From Syntrophaceae bacterium UBA2251 (lineage in GTDB: Bacteria; Desulfobacterota; Syntrophia; Syntrophales; UBA2251): a DNA stretch of 27,723 nt. The stretch covers positions 16,968 to 44,690 of the forward strand of contig DDXV01000067.1 of the NCBI GenBank assembly GCA_002347815.1, in the 5' to 3' direction. The translations under genes were made by a program, and so were the position numbers. Each line of letters begins with the position of its first letter. The first letter of the stretch is position 1. Positions 7,951 to 14,600 of the stretch are shown in pieces. The notes below the pieces were generated by a model. It made no database searches and had not been told where the DNA came from. It saw only the letters and a program-made list of their open reading frames with translations.

Positions 7951-10293
7951 TCAGGGCATCAGACTCTGAATATGTGTTTCAATGGCCTCTGCCGTCTGCC
8001 GCGTCGCGCCATCGCCGACGGCGCCGCCGATGAGCGAATCCCCGGTGAACCCGAACAGATTACGGATGATCAGCAGTCCGTCCGTGAGGGCATCCGGCAC
8101 GGCGTTGCCGTCCACATCCAGAGCGCTGCCGGCGCCGGCAAGATAGGCCTCGATATCCGTTCCCGTCGTCCGCGTCGCGCCATCGCCAACGGCGCCGCCG
8201 ATGAGCGAATCCCCGGTGAACCCGAACAGACTACGAATGATCAGCAGTCCGTCGGTGAGGGCATCCGGCATGGTGTTGCCGTCCACATCCAGATTGAAGG
8301 CGCGGACGGTGAACGTGGCCGGTTCGGAATCGAACTGGTATCCCGCAGCCTTGGAACTGGACGTGAAGCGGATCGTACTCGTCGCGCCCTCGGACAGCCC
8401 GGCATTCGCGGTGAAGACCAGATTGACCAGACTCAACGGCAGGGTCTGGCTGTCGCCCGGCCATAAACCACCCATATCCACCCAGGCGATTAGCGCGAAT
8501 TTATCGGTCGCGGCATCGCCATCGTAGTCACTGGTGTCGTTCTGGATCTGAACGCCACCCTGATTGCCCGTGGCAAACAGGCCGTTGTTGCTTGCGTAGG
8601 TCAGCTTCGAGGAATCGAAGTGGACCCGGACCCCGATGCCGGTGAGTGTTTTGTCGCCGTCGGACGTGTTGTATCTCAAATCCAACGAGAAGGTCCCACC
8701 GGCCCTTGCCGACGGATTCGGGTTCGCTGAGAAAACCCGCTGCGTTTTTGTGGTTGCGTCGGTCAGGGTCAGGTTTCTGCCCGTTACATTGGCGCCGGAA
8801 ACGCTGAACTGGGTGGAGGCCTTCTGCGGTTCCGAAGCCTCAAGGCCTGGGCTGCTTCCGCCGACATCGATGTAGGCCAGCACGACATACGTGCCATTTT
8901 TCACGGTCAACGTATAGGTCATGCTCGTCCCGGACCAAGCCTTCTGATCAACCAAACTCTTGGGAGTCTGGAAGGTTGTATCCGTCGGTGCATAAGTCGC
9001 CACATTAAGTGTGCCCACCTGGGTTCCGGAGTAATAGATCGTACCGGAAATGGTGTAATCCCTCGTGTCCGTTGCCGCGTCGTACCCCGGTTTGCCGGGG
9101 GCGTCCGGGACGGTCGGGTTCTGGCCCGGATCCGCGGCACTCACGTAACTCTGGTACTCGACCAGGTTCGAGTAGCCGTCGTTGTCCTGGTCCGCGTTCT
9201 GGCCGACCGGGGTTGTCTCGCTGTAAATCACGTACTTGGCCTCCCACCAGTCGGGCAGGTTGTTCTGGTTAACGTCGGGATCGATCAGCGTGAAGTTTTT
9301 CCCGTCGGCGGCGGCCGAAATCTCGAGGGCGCTGCCGTAGGTGCCGAAGGCGTCCGTCGCGCTGGGATCCTCGTGCGCGGCGCCGCTCATGTTGAAGCCG
9401 GCCAGATAGTAGGTGCCCGCCGTGGGAACGTAGACGGTGTAGGCCTGCGAAGTGCCCGGCCAGGCGCCCGTGCCCTCGAATCCCTGCCCCACGAAGTTCT
9501 GGAATGCGGCATCCGTGAAGGCGCCGACATTGAGCGTTCCCTCCTGCTTGCCCATGTAGGTGACCGTACCGGAGATCGGAATCCCCGCCGTAACCGTAAT
9601 GCCCGTGGCCTGGATGGGCTCGAATGTATGCGTGGCATCCCCCAAGAGAACGGGGAAGGCCAGCGCCAGGTTGGCCCAATCCGCATGGGTTTTGGGCAAG
9701 GCGCCGACCAGGACCGGTGCGGCCTCGGCCGTCTCCACGGTTCCCCAACCCGCGGCGGGGTTCTGCAGCATCGATTGCTTTACGGTGAAGACTGCCGGGC
9801 CTCCGACCGCCTTGGCCCGAAACTTGACTTTGAAGAGGATCTGCTCGCCGGTATAGGCGCCGCCACCCCCGGTTTCCGCATTCAGATTGATGAAGGCCCC
9901 GGACAGCATGACCTTCCCGGAGGTTGTCTGGTTACCGAGGGAGGGAATGGCCGAGGACGGCGTCCCGGGCGGGGTCCGGGTATCGGTGACCGTCACAAAG
10001 GTATTGCTGGTCGCGATAAAGTAATCGTTCCCGGAGACGTTCGTTTCGTCCACCTCGAACAGCGCGGGATCGTATTCGACGGTCAGGGCCGCGCCGGCGA
10101 CGCCGGTCGCATCGTTGACCTTGATGAGCAGGTAGAAGCTCTCGCCGTTCGCGAAGGCGGTCGCGGGCGTCATCGCCATGTCGAGCTTTGCCGTGCCGGC
10201 CGTCAGGGTTACGGCCCCGGCGATGCCGGCCATCAAAAACAGCCATGCAAAGACCGACAAAAGAACAGCATGAAACAGCCTTTTCGATTTCAT
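7951..10293 (-). CDS. 780-aa secreted protein with cohesin-like modules and two dockerin-like repeats
   Basis: Two in-frame ATGs follow GAGGAG. The second (10293) has 7 bases of spacing against 1 for the first, and it leads into a signal peptide (LLSVFAWLFLMAGIAGA). Order in the 780 residues: a probable cohesin-like module ~25-200 (GAALTVEYDPALFEVDE); a beta-rich segment; a calcium-binding EF-hand/thrombospondin-3-like stretch ~330-375 (DVNQNNLPDWWEAKY, DQDNDGYSNLVEY); another beta segment; a clear cohesin-like module ~520-665, nearly identical to that of the 2020-aa protein; and two 57-aa repeats ~668-775, each with DVDGN...DALTDGLLIIR. The repeats resemble half dockerins (acidic loop followed by a helix). 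Carrying both module types would let it act as an adaptor or self-associating subunit. Export through the adjacent T2SS is inferred from context. Confidence 0.88.
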   Translation of the reverse strand: MKSKRLFHAVLLSVFAWLFLMAGIAGAVTLTAGTAKLDMAMTPATAFANGESFYLLIKVNDATGVAGAALTVEYDPALFEVDETNVSGNDYFIATSNTFVTVTDTRTPPGTPSSAIPSLGNQTTSGKVMLSGAFINLNAETGGGGAYTGEQILFKVKFRAKAVGGPAVFTVKQSMLQNPAAGWGTVETAEAAPVLVGALPKTHADWANLALAFPVLLGDATHTFEPIQATGITVTAGIPISGTVTYMGKQEGTLNVGAFTDAAFQNFVGQGFEGTGAWPGTSQAYTVYVPTAGTYYLAGFNMSGAAHEDPSATDAFGTYGSALEISAAADGKNFTLIDPDVNQNNLPDWWEAKYVIYSETTPVGQNADQDNDGYSNLVEYQSYVSAADPGQNPTVPDAPGKPGYDAATDTRDYTISGTIYYSGTQVGTLNVATYAPTDTTFQTPKSLVDQKAWSGTSMTYTLTVKNGTYVVLAYIDVGGSSPGLEASEPQKASTQFSVSGANVTGRNLTLTDATTKTQRVFSANPNPSARAGGTFSLDLRYNTSDGDKTLTGIGVRVHFDSSKLTYASNNGLFATGNQGGVQIQNDTSDYDGDAATDKFALIAWVDMGGLWPGDSQTLPLSLVNLVFTANAGLSEGATSTIRFTSSSKAAGYQFDSEPATFTVRAFNLDVDGNTMPDALTDGLLIIRSLFGFTGDSLIGGAVGDGATRTTGTDIEAYLAGAGSALDVDGNAVPDALTDGLLIIRNLFGFTGDSLIGGAVGDGATRQTAEAIETHIQSLMP
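8001..8292 (-). repeat. tandem 171-bp repeat encoding 57-aa dockerin-like units
   Basis: The segment from GCGTCGCGCC at 8001 recurs at 8172, a period of 171 bp. About 120 bp of each unit is almost unchanged, and the rest (EAYLAGAG-type linker) diverges. Each unit encodes an acidic DVDGN loop, the helix DALTDGLLIIR, and a GDSLIGGAVGDGATR segment. Confidence 0.85.
8462..8650 (-). repeat. dispersed repeat, copy 2 (cohesin-like module)
   Basis: Counterpart of 6894-7085. It encodes the GIGVRVHFDSSKLTYAS to DMGGLWPG part of the second cohesin-like module of the 780-aa protein. The copies differ by scattered, mostly silent changes plus a short variable acidic stretch (SDYDGDAATD against SNSDSDATTD). 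Confidence 0.8.
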
Positions 10294-10371
10294 GGTCATG
10301 CTCCTCACGAAGAGATGATATAAAAAATACGGATATAAAATGCCAAAACCGGTCAACGACGCATGAACGAA

Positions 10372-10788
10372 TCAGGCGCGGGGAGGGGGCGAAACGGGCG
10401 CGATGGAAATGGATTCATAGGCCGGGGCGGCCTCCTCCGGGAGGATCCGTCCGGCACTGGAGAGGTCCAGTCGATAAACGGAAATGAGGCCGGGGCGCTC
10501 GAGGCCGGCAAACGTGACGGAGGCGCCCTGATCATGGGCCGCCTTGACCACCGTCTTCAACCCGGAGACTACCTTCATGGCGGTGACGGCGTTTTCCACG
10601 CTCTCCCGGAAGGTGTCGGGATCGTTGACGGATTCCGCCAGCAGACGAACGGAAAGGATGGCATCCTGAAGATCGATCCGGCTACTCCGGTCGAGGTCGG
10701 CCGCATGGTACACCGGCCAGCCCGACGCCAGAATCATCAGGGACAGCATCCCGACCAGAATGTTTCTTGCCGCGGCGCGCTTGATCAT
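10372..10788 (-). CDS. ~138-aa exported protein with half dockerin-like motif
   Basis: The start is uncertain. ATG at 10788 is used; a TTG at 10800 and a GTG between them are also in or near frame, and no strong Shine-Dalgarno precedes any of them. The N-terminus (NILVGMLSLMILASGWPVYHA) is a signal peptide. Immediately after it comes DLDRSSRIDLQDAILSVRLL, matching the dockerin loop-helix pattern with acidic or polar residues at loop positions 1, 3, 5, 9 and 12. A second helix, ENAVTAMKVVSGLK, sits where a second dockerin half would be but lacks a calcium loop. The C-terminal ~70 residues are not recognised and end in Pro-rich SPPPRA. It is probably a small secreted partner of the cohesin-like proteins; function unknown. 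Confidence 0.65.
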   Translation of the reverse strand: MIKRAAARNILVGMLSLMILASGWPVYHAADLDRSSRIDLQDAILSVRLLAESVNDPDTFRESVENAVTAMKVVSGLKTVVKAAHDQGASVTFAGLERPGLISVYRLDLSSAGRILPEEAAPAYESISIAPVSPPPRA

Positions 10789-10877
10789 TGCACGACCCAA
10801 TTCCCGAATCCCGGATTCACCGCAATCGGCCCATCGGGATCATGGACAGCGAATTGCCAAAAAAACCGACTGTTTTC

Positions 10878-10906
10878 CTGATAACAGATCGCGGCCTTCC
10901 CTTCAA
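10878..10906 (-). promoter_or_regulatory. possible weak sigma-70 promoter
   Basis: On the minus strand, TTGAAG (10906-10901) is separated by 17 bases from TATCAG (10883-10878), each a 4/6 match. An A/T-rich stretch lies upstream (10909-10916). It is ~90 bases before the 138-aa gene. A weak 5-bp hairpin (10870-10887) followed by T7 (10865-10859) overlaps it and could instead be a feeble terminator of the preceding gene. Only one reading can be right. Confidence 0.28.
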
Positions 10907-10943
10907 GGTTAAAATTTCGGCGATCCCGCAAATCCCGCCCCGT

Positions 10944-11555
10944 CTATTCCTTGTCCGGCTGCCCGATGGCGACCGGGTCCAAAAGCACGTTGGTCTTCAG
11001 GCTTCGGCCTTCCACCCGCTTGTCGGGCTTCTGGAGGGCAAACCCTTCCGCCTCGATCGACATCTCCTCCGGCAGGAACGTCAACCTGTCGGCGATGAGC
11101 AGGGTGTTTCCCGCCAGGATTCTGGCCGTTCCCCGAAAGGTCAGGCGCCGGTGTTTGAGATCGATCTCGAGCTCGGAGGCAAAAATCTGCGCCGCGACAT
11201 CCTTTCCGCCGTAGATCTTCATCGCCGCCGGCCGGGCCTCGATGATGGAACCCTTTCCCGGAAACGATGAGAAACGGCCTTTGGAGAAGACGTCTTTGAG
11301 GTCCAGATCGTCGATCGTCACCGCCTTCTTCGGGCCGGCATGGGCATCGATGTAGGCATTTTCCAGAACCGGGTGTTTGAAAAACCCGCCCTCGATCATC
11401 AGCCGATCCGCGCGGACGGCCACGACGCCGTCCTTTCCGGTGAAGTGGAAACCCGGGATCGTCGTCGAACCCGTATACGCCAGCAGGTAGAGGGCCGCGG
11501 CCGCGACGATCGCCACGACGGCGGCCAGAATGATCCCTTTTCTTTTTGCAGTCAT
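10944..11555 (-). CDS. 203-aa membrane-anchored beta-rich protein, LptC/LptA-like
   Basis: The start at 11555 begins MTAKRKGIILAAVVAIVAAAALYLLAY, a short basic N-terminus and one transmembrane segment without a clear signal-peptidase site. The rest is predicted periplasmic and beta-strand-rich. It contains LTFRGTARILAGNTLLIADRLTF, which resembles strands of the OstA/LptA/LptC jelly-roll fold, the bridge that carries lipopolysaccharide across the periplasm. Size and topology fit LptC (~190 aa, single N-terminal helix). However, the surrounding genes are secreted modular proteins rather than lptA/lptB, and the match is by pattern only. The Shine-Dalgarno is weak. It follows the 1961-aa gene by 113 bases and precedes the 138-aa gene. 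It could be an envelope factor dedicated to this cluster. Confidence 0.6.
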   Translation of the reverse strand: MTAKRKGIILAAVVAIVAAAALYLLAYTGSTTIPGFHFTGKDGVVAVRADRLMIEGGFFKHPVLENAYIDAHAGPKKAVTIDDLDLKDVFSKGRFSSFPGKGSIIEARPAAMKIYGGKDVAAQIFASELEIDLKHRRLTFRGTARILAGNTLLIADRLTFLPEEMSIEAEGFALQKPDKRVEGRSLKTNVLLDPVAIGQPDKE

Positions 11556-11631
11556 TTCAGTCTCTGTTCCCCGATGCTTCCCGAAATCGCCCCGTTGACC
11601 CACACGAAAGGCCGAAGCCCCGATCAACCCC

Positions 11632-11659
11632 CCCCTCTCCCCGCCATCGGGGGGAGGGG
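11632..11659. repeat. G/C-rich hairpin between the 1961-aa and 203-aa genes
   Basis: A 12-bp stem with one G-T pair (11632-11643 with 11648-11659, loop CCAT) starts 10 bases past the stop of the 1961-aa gene. No T tract follows on the minus strand. It is a candidate attenuating or mRNA-stabilising hairpin that would let less transcript reach the downstream genes. Confidence 0.6.
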
Positions 11660-11668
11660 ACCTTGACG

Positions 11669-14600
11669 CTACTGCAGACGCAGGCCGGCCGCGGACTGGA
11701 GGATGAAATCGAGCTCCGCGAGCCCCGCTTTGTCGGTGCCGGAGGCCGCGTAATCGGCCCTGAGACCGGTGGTCGGGCTGAACCCGGCCAGGATCCTGAG
11801 CGCCAGGACGGCGTCGGCCAGATCGACCTTATTGTCGCCGTTGAGGTCGCCCTTGAGGTGCGGCATCATGAAGGGTACCTGGATCATCGACATGTTGTCA
11901 TAACCGTCCCGCGTGCTGATGTGGTAATAATAGGAGCCGGCCGCAAGGAACGGGCCGTCATAGGCCAGGGAAGTGCCGGTCGTGCTTTCTTCGGACTCCC
12001 AGATCCAGTTGTGGCCGGAATCGCTGACCTGCACGCGATAGGTGTAGCCCGCGCCGGCGCTATCCCAGGAGAAGGCGAGCGGCCGCGTCGCCGTGCTGCC
12101 GGAGGCCGGGGAGAGGCTCTCCAGCGACGGGGCAACCTCGACAAAGGACATCACCGGATACGTGTACACCTCCGGAGACGTCTTGCCGGTATAGGTCCCG
12201 GTGTACGTGATTTCGAATGTGTACTGCCGCGGCACGGCCGGTGTCGTCGCCCAGCTGAGATCGGGCTGCTCACTCATCCATGAATTCCATTGCCCGGAGT
12301 CTGTGTCATGGGTAAGCTGGATGCCCCCTTCCGGCAGACCCGTCCCCGTGACCTTGACGGTCGTGATCTCAAGGCCCGGGAGATCGGGGTCTTCGACCGA
12401 CAGGTTGACCCAGTAGGGGTAGTTATTCTGGGTGTACATCTCATGGCTGCTGTTCGCCCAGGCGTCGAACAGGTGCTGGTTGCCGTACAACATCCAGCCG
12501 CCGCTTTCCTTTTTGAAGTAGAGGGTGTCGAGCTCGCCGTCGCTCCACGTCAGGTTCATCACGGCATCGTCGCCCGTCCCCGTGGTGCTCTGGATGGTAT
12601 AATCCAGGGCCCCGGGCTCTTGCTGGACCTCCGCGAGGAACAGGGCCTTGTTCTCGCCGTAATCCAGGAAATTCTCCGAAATGTATCCGGCAAAGCCTGT
12701 GAGCTCTGTGAAATCGCCGGCCTTGATCCGGTCGATCGCCGCCGCGAACCGCGACTGGATCGTTTCGGCGTCCGGGTGCGGCACGACTGCCGCCGCCGCC
12801 TGATTGACCGTGAAGGTCTGGCCCGCGATCGTGATCGTGCCGGTGCGGGCGTCCCCCGTGTTGGCGTCCGCCGTATAACCGACCGTGCCATTGCCCGACC
12901 CGCTCGCTCCGGAGTTCACATGGAGCCAATCGGTGTTGTTGCTCACCGTCGTCCAGGCACAGCCCGCTCCCGCGGCGACCGAAACCGTGGCCGACCCGCC
13001 GCCTGCCACCGGCGACGCCGACGTGGGGTCAAGGGCGTAGGTGCAGGAGATTGCCGTCCCCATGATCATCGCTTCGGTTACGGACGAGTCAAACCCGTTC
13101 ATGTAGATCGCGTTGAAGGTGTAGCCGGCTCTCGTCACCTCAACCTGAACCACGTCGCCGGGCAGCACGTTCGGCACGAGGAACTGACCCGAGGCCGAGG
13201 TGGAACCGCTGCCGCCCGGATAGGTTGCGGCGTAACTGGTCTCGGTCATGCTCGTCAGGGCGACCGTTGCCCCTGCGAGCGGCATCATCGTCTGATCGAA
13301 GATGGTGCCGCCCAACAGGCCGTTGCTCGATGTGACCCCGAGCATGGCCAGGTCGGCCAGCTTGAACATCAGGTAGGTGACACCGGTGACACTGCCAGGG
13401 AGCCTGGCGTCGGCATAGGTGTCCACGTAAGTGCTCGCCGTAACCTTAACCTTGAAACCCGCATCCCTGGGGAGTGTACCGAAGACGAAAGACCCGTCCG
13501 GGTTCGTTGTGACGAACTTGCCGGGATCCCCCTTCAGCGCCACCGTGGCAGAAACGCCGGCCCCGTTCGAGTTCTTGACGAAGCCGCCGAGCGACGCGTC
13601 GTAGCCCGGCGCTGTTCCAGAGAGCGACCCCAGAATCACCGCATCCGCCTGCGTGCGGAATGTTCGCGCCGGAAAAGTCCAGCCGCTCCGGGTGGCCGTC
13701 AGGGTCACCGCATCGCCGGCGTCCACATTCAAAACATAGAACATGCCGTTCCCCCAGGTGCCGGACGCACTGGTCAGAACGCCGAAGGGATTGCGGTAAA
13801 CGACCGGATACGGTACCGCCGGATGCAATGTGCTCGTCGCCGTTACCGCCGCACCGCCGACGTTGCTGGAATACCGGTAGGTCATATCGGCAACACGGCC
13901 GAGGACGAGGGCCTTCCCGGATGCGGGCATCGCGCCCACGGCGCTCAGCTCGCTCGCGGTCAGCATGGTGATCGGTCCACTCCCGCCGAACGCGTCGACA
14001 CTGATGTTTGTATCGCCCGTCACCGAGAAATCCACCGTATAGAGATCCAGGTAGCCCGTGGCGGCGAACTTCAGCGCGAGTGTCGTATTGGCAGGCAGGC
14101 CCGGAAGGCTGAAGCTGCCGTCCGTCGTCGAGGACGACGTTGTTTTGGTCGGATCTCCGGCCAGCGACACCGTCACGCCGGACGTGATGACGCCGCCGTT
14201 CAAATCCCTCACGATTCCGCTCACGGTTACCGTTGAAACTTCAGCCGTGTAGGTGAAGCTGCCCAGGGCGAAGGAGGAGTTCTGGTTCCCGTCGGAGTCG
14301 TTCAGGGCAATGACCGTGTATTCATAGGCGTGTCCGCCGACCAGCGGTACCGTCCCGTTATAGACGATGCTCGTCTGGTTGGCGGGGAGAATGGGCGTGA
14401 ACCAGATGTCGGCGCCGGCGGTCGTATCCTTCAGGACGATGGAATAGCCGGTCGCCCCGCTGACGGCCGCCCAGGTGAAGGTCGGCGTCGCCTCGGTCAC
14501 GGTTCCCGTGGGCGACGAAGGCGTCGCATAGCCCTCGACGAAGACGCTGACATCATTCGTTTCCGAATCCACGATCTCCGCCGCGCCGTTTTTCGCCTCG

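Noticed and set aside
4233..8292. CRISPR array or mobile element suggested by the repeats
   Set aside because: All repeats are in frame within coding sequence with protein-module periods. There are no spacers, terminal inverted repeats or transposase.
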